DNA from: an uncultured Verrucomicrobiaceae bacterium
GTDB lineage: Bacteria; Verrucomicrobiota; Verrucomicrobiia; Verrucomicrobiales; Verrucomicrobiaceae
Length of the DNA: 40,855 bases
NCBI GenBank assembly: GCA_937872615.1
Contig: CALMTT010000132.1
Location: 1 to 40,855 of the forward strand
Direction: 5' to 3'
Below are positions 16,022 to 26,356 of this stretch, one piece after another. Position 1 is the stretch's first letter. Each line of letters starts with the position of its first letter. The notes beneath the pieces were generated by a model. That model saw only the letters and a program-made list of their open reading frames with translations, had not been told where the DNA came from and did no database searches. A program made the position numbers and the translations under genes.

Positions 16022-18658
16022 TTACAGGAGATCGAATTGTGATTTCAGGAGTTCCCGGTTGAGACGCACCGTGCGGGAACTGTCGTCAATGGAGAGCACC
16101 GGATAGCCCTCCACGTTGAGGATACGCCGCAAATTGGAAAGGATGCCAGGTAGACGGAACTCGGGAACCCCAGTCCGTGAAGAAAGGGCGACAAGAAGCA
16201 CAGAGCCGCCGCGCTCTTCAATAGCTTCCAGAATTTTTCGAATGATCTCGGCGGAGGGTGCGACACGACCGGCGAGACTCAACTGGGATTTGAACACATC
16301 GGACTTCAATAGCACCCAGATCCAATCGGCTTCCGTCGAAGTCGGTATCGTCCTCGGATCGAACAAAGGTAGCCCGGTAACTTCCTTAGCGACGGCGGGC
16401 ACCGGAGTGGATTGTGTCGGTTTCTTCGTCTCTGAGGCCGCGCCCCCAGCAAACCACCAATCGGGCAATCGTTGAGCCACCCCCACCCAACCGGCGGGCA
16501 GGTTCTTCTCCTGGGCGAGCACAGCGAGTGGCACGAGCACTTCCTGGGGCGAAATCCCCCCGTGGTATCCATTCTTCCGGCTGGTGTAGATGATCCGCTC
16601 ACTCCACGGAGCAATAAATCCCCCAGAAGCAAATGGCGCGACGCGCTCTCCCTTGACCTCCAGTTCGCGAGACTCAGGTGTCCCCTGGTTGCTACGATAC
16701 CGGTCGCTTCCTTCCTGACGAATGGTTTCCGTGTTGTGCTCAATGATATGTCCGTGGTCACTGGTCATCACAACCACCCGGTCTGCGGCGATCGCAGCCG
16801 CTAGTAGTTGCTGGAGTAAGGGAACCCGCTCGATGCTCCAGCCCATATTGAGTTGATCTCCCTTCAAGAGGTGATCGTCGATGGCGTTGACCACGACACC
16901 CACCACTGGACGCTTCTCGTGAATCGCGCGTCGGACTTCCTCGCTTAATCCGATGCCGTCCCGCTCTGAAAGACTGCCCTTCAGGAATAGCACAGGTTGT
17001 GTAGCAGTAGTGTTGTGCTCGGAGAGTGCCGGATGATTGCGGAAGCCGACCTCTTCCCCGGCGGAGGCCACCGCCTGTTCTCGCCCTACCAGCAGCAAGC
17101 GGCGCGACCACTCGGTAATCGTGGGCAGTCCGGCGATGGCGAAGTGTGGCTTTACCGAGTTCGAGGGCACTGCCTCGAGAAAACCTTGTTGAGAAAATGC
17201 CGATGCGAGCTCCTGGTGAATTGCCAAACTCAGGCCGTCCAAGACCAGGAAAAGAACCCGCTGCTTCTTGGCCAACGGTGCCACAACCTCCGGAATTAGG
17301 TCTTCAACCCTGAACAATGCATTTTCACCTCGCCTCGTCCATTCCACTAGTGCGGAGCCGAATCGTTTGTTCTGCTCCTCTCGCAATGCATCCACGGGGG
17401 CTAAAATTTCACGATAGGCTCGCGTCAGTTGTGGATGGCTGTCCCCGTGGAAAAGATGGCGACGAGCCCAATCCACGAACGCACCATCTAAGTGATAGTC
17501 GCCAGCCACCGCAGGGAAGTCCGCCGTCACGGTGGCAGGGCCACGCAGTTGCCAGCGGCAAAGGCGGATGGCCATCTCTGCACGCTGGATGCGATCCGGT
17601 TCTCTGTTGGCCAGAAGATGTTGTCGAACGTTGGCGAAAGCCGATTCCGCCGTTCTGAGCTGAGCGGCTTTGGGTTCCTGGACAAACGCCAAAAGAGCTT
17701 CACCAAGAAAACCCAATCGTTGTTCCAAGCCCACTGGGGAGGCGTCACTCAGATTGGCGAACGATTCTAGCCGGAGTTGACGCAGCAGGTGATCGAACGT
17801 CTCGAGCTCGGACCGTAAAGCTGCCGTAGCAGGCTCCTCCAGCTCTCGGACGAGCCATTTAAGCCCCGTCTCGCCCAGCGACTGTCCGTCTTTGGAAGAA
17901 GGATGTTCGCCACCGAACATCGGCTCCAGCCTTGCTCCGGCCGCGATGAGTTCCCCCGCCGGATTTGGACGGAAAACGACCTGGCAGGCCAATGCCAATG
18001 CGGGAATGGAAACCGCAGGAGACACCCGCATGGCACCCAATACCAACGCGGCTGGATTGCCGGCATGGCGCTTCAGCCAATCCTGGATTGCCGACGCAGC
18101 CTCAGGTGTCAACGCCTCGAACTTGGGTTTCGATTCAGGCTTGCGTGTCCAATTGATCAGATCGAGCAGGTCAGGTTTACCGGAGCGGAATCCAAGGCTA
18201 TGCCGCAAGAGCATCTCCCACGCCGTCTCGCTATCGAGCCGCCCACCTGCCACGGGTGGATAACCCTCGGGGGGGCGGGCTTCCGCCAGGGCCTCTGCCA
18301 TCCAGCGAACCCCCGCAAGCCGTGGCTCGATGTCCTTCGCCTTGAATAGTTCTTTGAGAATCTCCTTGGAGCTTATGTGAAACAGTTTCCGACGAGCCAA
18401 CCTGGCCAGCACGTCTTCGCCCAAGCACCTGTCGGGAACGCTGGTGAGGAGCACCAATTGCTCCGGCGGCGTCTTCGTCAGGGCCTCGCGAATCGCCAGT
18501 TCTGAGTCCGTCTGAACAATGACTTGCTCAATGCCATCTAGCTGGAAGGTTGCCGACCCTAGCCAACGCTCCTGCACCTGCAACCCCACCGCCCGCGTTT
18601 CGGGGAAACGCTGCCGGATTGCGCTGACTTGGGTGCGAATCTGGTTGAGTGTCAGCAT
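16022..18658 (-). CDS. pglZ: BREX type 2 phosphatase-like protein PglZ
   Basis: The product is 878 residues. The C-terminal half carries an alkaline-phosphatase superfamily domain of the PglZ type: the strand RVLFLVLDGLSLAIH with metal-binding D474, and VVVMTSDHGHIIEHN with D634, H635 and H637. The N-terminal part is helical and divergent, as in other type 2 PglZ proteins. PglZ is the hallmark of all BREX types; in the Streptomyces Pgl system it acts against the toxicity of the PglX methyltransferase and is needed for phage resistance. It starts six bases after pglY and stops two bases before brxD. No sign of decay. Confidence 0.94.
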   Translation of the reverse strand: MLTLNQIRTQVSAIRQRFPETRAVGLQVQERWLGSATFQLDGIEQVIVQTDSELAIREALTKTPPEQLVLLTSVPDRCLGEDVLARLARRKLFHISSKEILKELFKAKDIEPRLAGVRWMAEALAEARPPEGYPPVAGGRLDSETAWEMLLRHSLGFRSGKPDLLDLINWTRKPESKPKFEALTPEAASAIQDWLKRHAGNPAALVLGAMRVSPAVSIPALALACQVVFRPNPAGELIAAGARLEPMFGGEHPSSKDGQSLGETGLKWLVRELEEPATAALRSELETFDHLLRQLRLESFANLSDASPVGLEQRLGFLGEALLAFVQEPKAAQLRTAESAFANVRQHLLANREPDRIQRAEMAIRLCRWQLRGPATVTADFPAVAGDYHLDGAFVDWARRHLFHGDSHPQLTRAYREILAPVDALREEQNKRFGSALVEWTRRGENALFRVEDLIPEVVAPLAKKQRVLFLVLDGLSLAIHQELASAFSQQGFLEAVPSNSVKPHFAIAGLPTITEWSRRLLLVGREQAVASAGEEVGFRNHPALSEHNTTATQPVLFLKGSLSERDGIGLSEEVRRAIHEKRPVVGVVVNAIDDHLLKGDQLNMGWSIERVPLLQQLLAAAIAADRVVVMTSDHGHIIEHNTETIRQEGSDRYRSNQGTPESRELEVKGERVAPFASGGFIAPWSERIIYTSRKNGYHGGISPQEVLVPLAVLAQEKNLPAGWVGVAQRLPDWWFAGGAASETKKPTQSTPVPAVAKEVTGLPLFDPRTIPTSTEADWIWVLLKSDVFKSQLSLAGRVAPSAEIIRKILEAIEERGGSVLLVALSSRTGVPEFRLPGILSNLRRILNVEGYPVLSIDDSSRTVRLNRELLKSQFDLL

Positions 18659-18664
18659 GCCAAT

Positions 18665-21600
18665 TTATCCGTTGTGGTTTGGTTTCACGTCTAGTTGGAG
18701 ACGGACGCCAAACAGGACCATAACCCGCTCGTCCAAATCGATTCGGCAGTTCGCGTCGGCGTGGATCAGCGCGTGGAGTGATGCCGTCGTCACGATCATG
18801 TTGCTCCGCTCATCGGCTCCGCCCTTGGACAAGGAGCGGATATGATGAACTTCGAGGACTTCGACCACCTGTGTCCGTGGTAAGCCGGGCGGCAGTTGAT
18901 CACCGATGACCTGACTTACACCATAGAGCGACTTTAGATCGGTCACCAGTCGACGGTTGCGCACCAACCGATCTGGCTGACTTGCATAGAAATGCTCCAC
19001 ATCCGCCGCGTCGCTTTGAAACCAAGAGCCTCCAGCGACTGAAATTGACGGCACGGTGGCGTTCCAAGCAGGCGCTGGTGTCTGCACCGGGGGAACGGTG
19101 GGGTTGCTTGTGCCCAAGGTTTGTATTGGGACGGGCGTCGGAGTCGCGGGACCAGGAACTGATGCCGGTGGGGTTGGGGGACGATCCGCTAGCAAGGTCG
19201 CTGCATCGTCTTCGATTCTTGCCAACGTCCCTGGCAGAGCAACGTCCTGCTCATTCCGAGTCAGAATGTCTTGGACTCGCAACGCGACGGCTGCACCTGC
19301 CGCCTGGCGGTAATCAGTCAGGCGTGACGCGGATTCGATGATATTCCATTTTGTGCGCTGCAACGCGGTAGTCACTGGCACTGCCTGACGGATGGAGGTG
19401 CCGAGGACTAGGGGGAGCTGAGTCCACGGTGCCATGGCTAAGGCGGGGATGACCTGTGTCTCCGTCGCACTGCGGATGGCCTCGAGCAAATCCCGACCGG
19501 CTCGAGCTGTAGCCAATCGTTCTGAGGTATTGGCAGCGATCCCGCGCTGCAGAAGCCGCTGTTCGAGTTCAACTGCCAGCGCCTGAGCTCCAGGCTGAAA
19601 CTCCTGTGCCTTGGCTCTGAGCTCGGCGGTCAGCCTCGCTACATTGGAGGCGTTGCAGATCGAGCCGGGTGTGAGGCCAAAAATACCCTGAGCTCGCGAA
19701 CACGCTTCCTTCCATTGAGCCGCTGAGGGGAGTGGCTGGCTTCGTAGTTCCATTTCGTCCCGGAGTGTCTCCAAAGAAGCTTGCACCGGACCGCCATGCA
19801 GGGTCAGGGATCGATCCGCCTGTGTGGCAAAGTAGAGGATGATGAGGTTTTGCAGCTCAGGCGGCAGGCCCATCGGCTGCGGTTCATCGATCCAGCGACG
19901 AAGCTTCCCCACCGTGGTGGCACCTTCACTGCCTTCCTTTGGGGCGAAGTTCTGTCGCCAATGCCCATCCACAACTAGATGAGTCTCGCCCATGGTCGCC
20001 AATTTCAACGGCTCGGCGATCAGCTTCACATCGCGGCGGTTTGAAGGATCCACCGGTGAGCGCCCATCGGCAGATTGGAGGGCTTTCTCTAGCTCCATCC
20101 AGACGCGCTTAATGCTAGCGCTTGAGATACGCGCGTCCGTGGAAAACTCCGGATGCCCGGGGAACTGGCCCTTTAGGGCCTCACTCAGCACCTCCTGAAC
20201 GGCGTCTTTGAGGGTCGCCGCCGACGGAAGCGATATGGAGATGTTCGGATGGAGGCTCGTGATCTGCTCGTCGGGATCGAGGGTATGCGTGGAATCCAAG
20301 CAGGACTTGTCGCTGGCCAGCCCATAGGCGGCGTCGAGGTAGCCCTTGATCTTTTGCCTAAGAGCGCGAGACTGGTTCTCCAGAATGACTTTGGCCTGCG
20401 CTCGTTCGACAGCGGAGAGACGGGCGGCATAGGTATCAAATCGGCTCCCGGTCAGGACGTGGTCGAGTTTCACGAGCAACCCCAGTTCGCGTTGGGCAGA
20501 GTTGTTCAGGAAGGATGGCATCCACGCGATAGCGCGTGAACCCTTCGGACATTCACGGCGGAAACCGTCAATCCGGGCCAAGTCGTCCCGCGGACCGTGG
20601 TTCTCGTCCTTGTCGAATGGGAAATCGATGATGACCTTCCAGTCGTCCGCCTGGTTGTTCAGTGTCTCATTGTTGAGTTCCCGGACGTTGGCGAAAAGGA
20701 ACTGGCACTGCCGCTTGGTTCCTCGCCAGAGGAAATCGTGGCTGATCCAAAGGGCGTCCGCCAGTTCGAGACCCATCATCTCGTAAACCAGCTCTTTCAC
20801 CTTCCGAATCCGGTTTCCTGCGTTGTCCTCGGTGGCGGCCTGATTGACGAGACTGTCGGTATCTACCCCAGCCAACTGCACGCTGACGGTGGGATTGCCT
20901 TCCTCGTCCCCAAGCTTGATCTGGCCAATCTCGGAGGCCCACTCGCGGCACTTCTGCAACACCACTCGGCCTTCCTGACCTGGAATGGGCGTTTTGATGC
21001 TGCCATGGTTCAGCGCAGCCAGCTTGTTGACCGTCATCGATCGGAAGGACTCGACCTCGGGGGCGAGCGCTGAGAGCAAAAGCGTCTTCGCAAGACGATC
21101 ATCCCGACGGAATCCCATCACCTTGGGGTCTGTCGGGCTCCCCGCGTCAGCCTGTTCCTTGCGGATGCCGTTCTTGCCTTCGATCAGCGGCAGGAGTTGC
21201 TGGAGATAAAGCCTCCGGGCGTTTTCGAAATGGACACGGATGATATCGCTGAAGGGTTCTTCGCCCTTCATGATGATGTCGAAAATGTCCCCGACGGGAA
21301 TGATCTGCCCGAGTTCCAGCGTCTCTTTCTGCTCCACCAGCAGCATGAGCATAATCTTCAGCGCAGTGCGCTCGCGCTGAAGCAAAGTGGAAAGCGCCAC
21401 CAAGGTCTCCATCAGCGCCGGGCTGAACGGATAAATCTTCCGGAACTGGTTCCGGTCGCCTTCCTTGGTTTGGAGAATGTCCAGGACGTCGCGGCGGATT
21501 TTCTCGGTCTGACGGAACGATTCGTCGATCTGCTGTCGGGCCGCCTCGCTCTTGGGCTTCAAGACGCGCTTCTGGGCGATGGTCGGCAGGTTGCGATCTT

Positions 21601-22633
21601 CCAGCTTGATGACGTCGAAACGCTGGTCGAAGTGCTTGATGGAATCATCGAGGGAGACGTATTGAGCGCCCAGCATGGTGTCGCCCACCAACTCCCTGAG
21701 ACTCTTTTGACGGGCGATAAAGCTAATCAGCGGAACATCCCGCTTAGCATTCTGCGATTCGACGAGCTTCGCGAGCAACTGGCCCTGTTGGGTAACGAAT
21801 TCGGGCTTTCCGGCGTGGCTGGCCAGCCAAAGAATGAGTTCGTCGAGGAAGAGGATGATTGCGTCGTAGCCTAGCGACTTCGCGTGGTTGCTGATGACCG
21901 ATAGGCCGTTGTCGAGGTCGATGTATTCTGCGGTGCCGTGGGCGTGGCTAAAAATGGTGGCAACCAGCGAACCCACGAGGCGGATGCGCTCGGGATTCTG
22001 CGGGTGGGCGTTGCCCGCCCGGTCGAAAGAAGCCGCGTCCCACGCGGTGCCGAGATCGCCCCAGCCACTATCGCCCGAACTAGCGTCACCATTGATCGCT
22101 GTGAAGAATGACGCGTCACCCATCTGCTTGCGCAGGCTGCGAGCGTTCTCGATCAACTTCTCCGACCGATAGACTCCCGGGTGCGGCTTGTCGGGATGCA
22201 GCCGGGTGACGAAATCTGTGTAGCCTTCCAGTATAGCCGATGTGAGGTCGGTCTTGCCGATCATGTGGAACGGCACCAGCAGGAACTTCTTCCCATGACC
22301 CCAGTCGTTCCAGTTAGTTTCGGCCAACAGCGTCGGGAATTCCGTGAACTTTTGGATCGCCGGGTGATTGGCGAGCATGAGGTTCAGCACCGCCATAAAG
22401 TGGGACTTGCCAGAGCCGAAGCTGCCGTGGAGGTAGGCTCCCTTGCTGGAGTTCGATTGCAGGCTGGATTTGACCAGATCCAGCGCCTGTCGGAAACACT
22501 TCGCCAGTTCCGGTGTGACGACGTAGTTCTCCAGCGTCTGGTCCGGGTTACCGAGGCCCTCGGTCAGGCGGAGGACAAAGTCTCCTTGCCGCACTTGATC
22601 CGGCAGGTCGATGAGGTCTTTAAGGTAGGCCAT
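18665..22633 (-). CDS. pglY: BREX type 2 ATPase PglY, with a C-terminal HNH-like motif
   Basis: The product is 1322 residues. Near the N terminus is a Walker A loop GSFGSGKSH (about 70-78), typical of PglY/BrxC ATPases, and a likely Walker B strand DAIILFLDELILWLAS further on. The protein is large and mostly helical. The last 67 residues are unusual: VVEVLEVHHIRSLSKGG with H1263/H1264, N1278, and LHALIH with H1287 and H1291, the arrangement of an HNH (beta-beta-alpha-metal) nuclease without zinc cysteines. Between the two lies a proline-rich linker (PTPPASVPGPATPTPVPIQT). Such a C-terminal HNH is not something I recall for PglY. It lies 12 bases after pglX and six before pglZ. Confidence 0.92.
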   Translation of the reverse strand: MAYLKDLIDLPDQVRQGDFVLRLTEGLGNPDQTLENYVVTPELAKCFRQALDLVKSSLQSNSSKGAYLHGSFGSGKSHFMAVLNLMLANHPAIQKFTEFPTLLAETNWNDWGHGKKFLLVPFHMIGKTDLTSAILEGYTDFVTRLHPDKPHPGVYRSEKLIENARSLRKQMGDASFFTAINGDASSGDSGWGDLGTAWDAASFDRAGNAHPQNPERIRLVGSLVATIFSHAHGTAEYIDLDNGLSVISNHAKSLGYDAIILFLDELILWLASHAGKPEFVTQQGQLLAKLVESQNAKRDVPLISFIARQKSLRELVGDTMLGAQYVSLDDSIKHFDQRFDVIKLEDRNLPTIAQKRVLKPKSEAARQQIDESFRQTEKIRRDVLDILQTKEGDRNQFRKIYPFSPALMETLVALSTLLQRERTALKIMLMLLVEQKETLELGQIIPVGDIFDIIMKGEEPFSDIIRVHFENARRLYLQQLLPLIEGKNGIRKEQADAGSPTDPKVMGFRRDDRLAKTLLLSALAPEVESFRSMTVNKLAALNHGSIKTPIPGQEGRVVLQKCREWASEIGQIKLGDEEGNPTVSVQLAGVDTDSLVNQAATEDNAGNRIRKVKELVYEMMGLELADALWISHDFLWRGTKRQCQFLFANVRELNNETLNNQADDWKVIIDFPFDKDENHGPRDDLARIDGFRRECPKGSRAIAWMPSFLNNSAQRELGLLVKLDHVLTGSRFDTYAARLSAVERAQAKVILENQSRALRQKIKGYLDAAYGLASDKSCLDSTHTLDPDEQITSLHPNISISLPSAATLKDAVQEVLSEALKGQFPGHPEFSTDARISSASIKRVWMELEKALQSADGRSPVDPSNRRDVKLIAEPLKLATMGETHLVVDGHWRQNFAPKEGSEGATTVGKLRRWIDEPQPMGLPPELQNLIILYFATQADRSLTLHGGPVQASLETLRDEMELRSQPLPSAAQWKEACSRAQGIFGLTPGSICNASNVARLTAELRAKAQEFQPGAQALAVELEQRLLQRGIAANTSERLATARAGRDLLEAIRSATETQVIPALAMAPWTQLPLVLGTSIRQAVPVTTALQRTKWNIIESASRLTDYRQAAGAAVALRVQDILTRNEQDVALPGTLARIEDDAATLLADRPPTPPASVPGPATPTPVPIQTLGTSNPTVPPVQTPAPAWNATVPSISVAGGSWFQSDAADVEHFYASQPDRLVRNRRLVTDLKSLYGVSQVIGDQLPPGLPRTQVVEVLEVHHIRSLSKGGADERSNMIVTTASLHALIHADANCRIDLDERVMVLFGVRLQLDVKPNHNG

Positions 22634-22645
22634 GGCGTCAGTGCT

Positions 22646-25600
22646 TTAGGTCGTCGACATCGCAATCTGCTTCAGGTCCGCGAGCGATTTACCGAAGCGC
22701 TTGGCTTCTTCGCGGACGTATTCTTCGTAGTAGTCGCCCATCTTAAGGCCGAACTCGGGATCGAGCTGGTTATGCCACTGCTTGAGCCACGGTAGGAGTT
22801 CGTGCAATCCCGCCAATACCAGCAGGAGTTTGGGTTGACCGGCACCGGTCGATTGCAGATTGCCGTAGTGGGCAGCGAGGGCCTTGGCTTGCTGGAGGTG
22901 GTCCAAGCCGGCCCAGGCTACGGTCAGACACGGATCGCCGTCGCGGCTGCATCCGGGGTAGCTGATGAAACGTTCCTTCGGCACATCAAGCTTCCCGCGC
23001 AAAGACCAATAGGTGGACGAGCGGAAGTCGGCGCTGGCGTATCTGGGCGGGACCGGGATGTCGCCGATCCGTTGGGCTTTGCGAGCCTTGGCGTCGGCTT
23101 CAAGGCGTTTGTGGTCGGCGTCGGAAAGGTTTGGGGCGCTCAGTCCAAGCTCGTCGTCGATGGCGTCTTCGGCGCGTTGCTTATCCCAGGTGTCTTCCCA
23201 GACAGAGCGCTTCCGCAGGCCGGTCTCCTTGTAACGGTGGCCAGGCAGGAACGGGACGGCGGCGCTTTGGATCAGCTCGGCGACAAGCTTGTGCGGATCG
23301 AAGTCGGCACGGCCCCGATAAACCTCGGCGGCCTCGCGGAAGTCGGGTTGCAGGACGAGGTCGGTGACCTGCTGCGTGGTGAAGAGTTCGACCTTGGGCT
23401 GGTAGGCTTGGGAGGCTTCGCTTCCTTCCGGGGCGTTGAGGTCGCGGCCTATGACGCGTTCGATGCGGTCGAGGAGCCATTTTTCCAGCGCCTTCTCCAA
23501 CTGCTCGTCCCACGGTTCGGTGTTCCAGCGGCGCTTGTATTCGGGCTGCTCAATTAGGTGGATGCTGGAGTCATCCGCAATCCGTTGGATGCGGCGTTCG
23601 ACCAGCTCGCGATACGCAGCCGGCCAGTGAGATGGAACCTCTGTAATGGGCGTGGAGCAGTGTCGTTCGAACCAAGCCGTTTGCAGTTCGCCTGCCTTCA
23701 TACGCCGGGCCATGACGATCTCGAAGGCGCGCTGCCCCAGATCGATGCCATCGGGCGGGATTTGCACTGACCCGTCGGGTTGACTCACGCGAGCTCCGGC
23801 CTCGATTAGCTTGAATGACTCGTAGATCTGCCAATCCAGCTCTTCCTGCCATGCGATTAGCTGGTGCCGCTGGCGCTTGGCTCGGGCCCGGGCGTTGGCC
23901 AGCCTGGTGGGTAACGGGTCGCGGGCGGAGCCGCTCCAACTCGCCAGCGTGGCGGCAGGTGACTCATCCTGCAGGGCCTTGCTGGTTTGGACAAGCGCGG
24001 TCGGAAGCTGCGAGGGCAAGACCGCCGGAAGCGGTAGCTGTTTGATTTTGGTTCCGTCGAACGCAAATCGATTCTCCCACGCCTCCGGCTGAATGCCTCG
24101 ACCAATACCGCTCCCCCCTTTTGGAAAGCAGACCTGCCTCAGTAAGAAGCCCGCACCTGAAGAATTCAGATACGCGCAAAGTGACCCATAGCGCTCGATC
24201 GATTCACTTTCCTTTAGAGTGATAATCTGGGCTGTAAGGTTATAAGCAGTTGTCGTCGAACCCATCGCGAAGTGGTTGTGGGTCGCGATGTTCGCATAAG
24301 TTATGATTGCCGGGCTATTCAGTCGATGAATTGCGATTTGGTGCCACTCCCACCAAGGCTTCCCGGCCATGAAGTAGGTTTCTTTTCCAAATGTCGTTCG
24401 GTTTCCAAGCACGGTTCGGCATGGCCATATCCACCGAAGCAATCCGGGGAAGTCCTGTAGTTTTACTGCCTGCCCATCACGATAAGGCAGGAGAGTTTCC
24501 TCTCCGACGGATACGGTCCAGTCCCTGACATTCTCACCCGCCACAATAGAGCGGTAGACGGCCGATTCTACGGCTTGACGACTGAATGCCCCAAGTGTGG
24601 CTAGGAGCACTTCTTCGCCGTTCGGGATTCCAAAGAAGCCGATCGCATCAATCAGAGAGCTAACTTCGGAGTCACAGCTGTCGGTTATCACTTCGCGCAT
24701 CTCTGCCGCGCCACCGCCGCCGATGCTCCAAGGATGCGTTGCGAAATTGTTTCGCGGAGAGTCGGCAGAGCTTACCCATTGGCTGGAACTGCCAGGCTGA
24801 TCGATTTGATGAAAAATGGCCTGCCATACGATTCCGTTTTCGGGTTCGCTCGGTTTTTCAGGCTCACTCTTAATCCCAAGAACCGTGCGAACAGTGCCAC
24901 TCACGGGCGGCTGATTTTTTCCAAAAAGGATGACCGTGGGCGTGCCGTGGCCGGGGATGTAGGCCCCCGCGGTGTCGAGGATGTGCGTGAGGTCCCAGCA
25001 TGAGAGGTAGTCCTCGATGAGCTTCTTGCCAAACTCGCGCTTCATGAAGGAATTCGCGGTGATCTGCCCGACGAATCCGGCTGGCTGCCGCGTGGTGCCG
25101 TCGCCTTTGACCGCGAGGTCGAAGAAGCGCTCCATGAAGGGCACAGAGAGCGAATACTTGCGATGACACGAGAGGAAGCGCGCGCGGTAGAGCTCGCTGA
25201 CGGCGCGGTCCTTCACGGTGATGTAGGGCGGATTGCCGACGACGGCGTGGTATTGCTGCCCGAGGATGCGCCGAAGCGTCGCCGTGTCTTCGACCTCGTA
25301 ATGGTGCTTCAGTTCGTCGCGGAACACGGCGTCGTCGGTGTCGAAGGTTCGCTGGGTCGCGCCTTGCATCTCGAACTCGCCGAATCGTCGGCCGTGCAGC
25401 AACGAATCCCCCACCGCGAGGTTGAGGCTGAAGTTCGGGGCTGCCTTGAGGCGGTTGATCCCAACCGCCTTGAGCGCGGCGATCAACAATCGGAACCGCG
25501 CAATCCCAACCGCAAAAGGGTTCAGGTCCACGCCAAAGACGGAGTCCAAGGCTCGCTGCGCCAGTTCGCGGATGGGAGTGGCGGGCTCAGCCTGTTGCCA

Positions 25601-26356
25601 GCTCTTTACAATACGGTCGAAGCCTCCCAGCACAAAGTGTCCCGACCCGCAGGTGGGATCGATCATCCGGATTCCCTTCAGGCCGAAGGTTTGGATCGCC
25701 GGGCCAAGTGTGCGGTCGAGGATGAACTCCTCGATGAAGAGCGGCGTTTGCAGCAGCGCGTAACGCTTCCGCGCCGCCTCCGAAAGGTCCTGGTAGAGGT
25801 CACCGAGGAAACGGGTGTCCCAGGAGGCGTCGGTGAAGTCGTGGTTCAATACCCCGGTGTCGGGGTTCCGTTCCTGCCAAAAGCGCAGCAGCTTGGTCAC
25901 CGCGTCACCGGTGGGTCCGAATTGCCAGAGCGGATTGTGCTTCGGATCGAACAGATGGCAAAGACCCGGCAAACCCGCCGCCGTGCGGAAGACGTGTTCG
26001 AGGTAATCGCGGTCGGAGTTGAGCTTGTTCGTCCGGAAGTATTCCTCCCGCTCGTGCTCCGCCGCCGTCCTCCGGTCGCCCGGCCCGCTGATCCACGGGT
26101 GGTCCAGCAGCTCGTTGTCCTCCAGAAACCGGATGAACACCGTCCCCAGCACCCAGGCCACGGCAATCTGCGTGATCAGTTCGTCGCGCCACACCGAATA
26201 GGCTTCCGCGGTTCGCCGACTCGCCCGCGCGGCTTCGTATTGCGCGGTGAGCTTGGCCTTGATGGTCGGCTCTGCATCGGAACGGGCGCGCAGGTCCTTC
26301 TCAAGATTGAGAAGGACGGGCTTGAGGGCGTCGAGCAAGGCAGTGCGGTCGATCAT
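22646..26356 (-). CDS. pglX: BREX type 2 adenine-specific DNA methyltransferase PglX
   Basis: The start is ATG 26356 (MIDRTALLDALKPV), which overlaps the TGA of pglW in an ATGA; the longer frame to 26416 is inside pglW. The 1236-residue protein has the SAM-binding motif DPTCGSGHF at 233-241 and the N6-adenine catalytic motif NPPY at 375-378. In BREX type 2 PglX methylates the host DNA at a non-palindromic site and is required for defence. The large C-terminal part should hold target recognition. The gene is intact; nothing suggests phase variation, such as a homopolymer tract, in the part read. Confidence 0.95.
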   Translation of the reverse strand: MIDRTALLDALKPVLLNLEKDLRARSDAEPTIKAKLTAQYEAARASRRTAEAYSVWRDELITQIAVAWVLGTVFIRFLEDNELLDHPWISGPGDRRTAAEHEREEYFRTNKLNSDRDYLEHVFRTAAGLPGLCHLFDPKHNPLWQFGPTGDAVTKLLRFWQERNPDTGVLNHDFTDASWDTRFLGDLYQDLSEAARKRYALLQTPLFIEEFILDRTLGPAIQTFGLKGIRMIDPTCGSGHFVLGGFDRIVKSWQQAEPATPIRELAQRALDSVFGVDLNPFAVGIARFRLLIAALKAVGINRLKAAPNFSLNLAVGDSLLHGRRFGEFEMQGATQRTFDTDDAVFRDELKHHYEVEDTATLRRILGQQYHAVVGNPPYITVKDRAVSELYRARFLSCHRKYSLSVPFMERFFDLAVKGDGTTRQPAGFVGQITANSFMKREFGKKLIEDYLSCWDLTHILDTAGAYIPGHGTPTVILFGKNQPPVSGTVRTVLGIKSEPEKPSEPENGIVWQAIFHQIDQPGSSSQWVSSADSPRNNFATHPWSIGGGGAAEMREVITDSCDSEVSSLIDAIGFFGIPNGEEVLLATLGAFSRQAVESAVYRSIVAGENVRDWTVSVGEETLLPYRDGQAVKLQDFPGLLRWIWPCRTVLGNRTTFGKETYFMAGKPWWEWHQIAIHRLNSPAIITYANIATHNHFAMGSTTTAYNLTAQIITLKESESIERYGSLCAYLNSSGAGFLLRQVCFPKGGSGIGRGIQPEAWENRFAFDGTKIKQLPLPAVLPSQLPTALVQTSKALQDESPAATLASWSGSARDPLPTRLANARARAKRQRHQLIAWQEELDWQIYESFKLIEAGARVSQPDGSVQIPPDGIDLGQRAFEIVMARRMKAGELQTAWFERHCSTPITEVPSHWPAAYRELVERRIQRIADDSSIHLIEQPEYKRRWNTEPWDEQLEKALEKWLLDRIERVIGRDLNAPEGSEASQAYQPKVELFTTQQVTDLVLQPDFREAAEVYRGRADFDPHKLVAELIQSAAVPFLPGHRYKETGLRKRSVWEDTWDKQRAEDAIDDELGLSAPNLSDADHKRLEADAKARKAQRIGDIPVPPRYASADFRSSTYWSLRGKLDVPKERFISYPGCSRDGDPCLTVAWAGLDHLQQAKALAAHYGNLQSTGAGQPKLLLVLAGLHELLPWLKQWHNQLDPEFGLKMGDYYEEYVREEAKRFGKSLADLKQIAMSTT

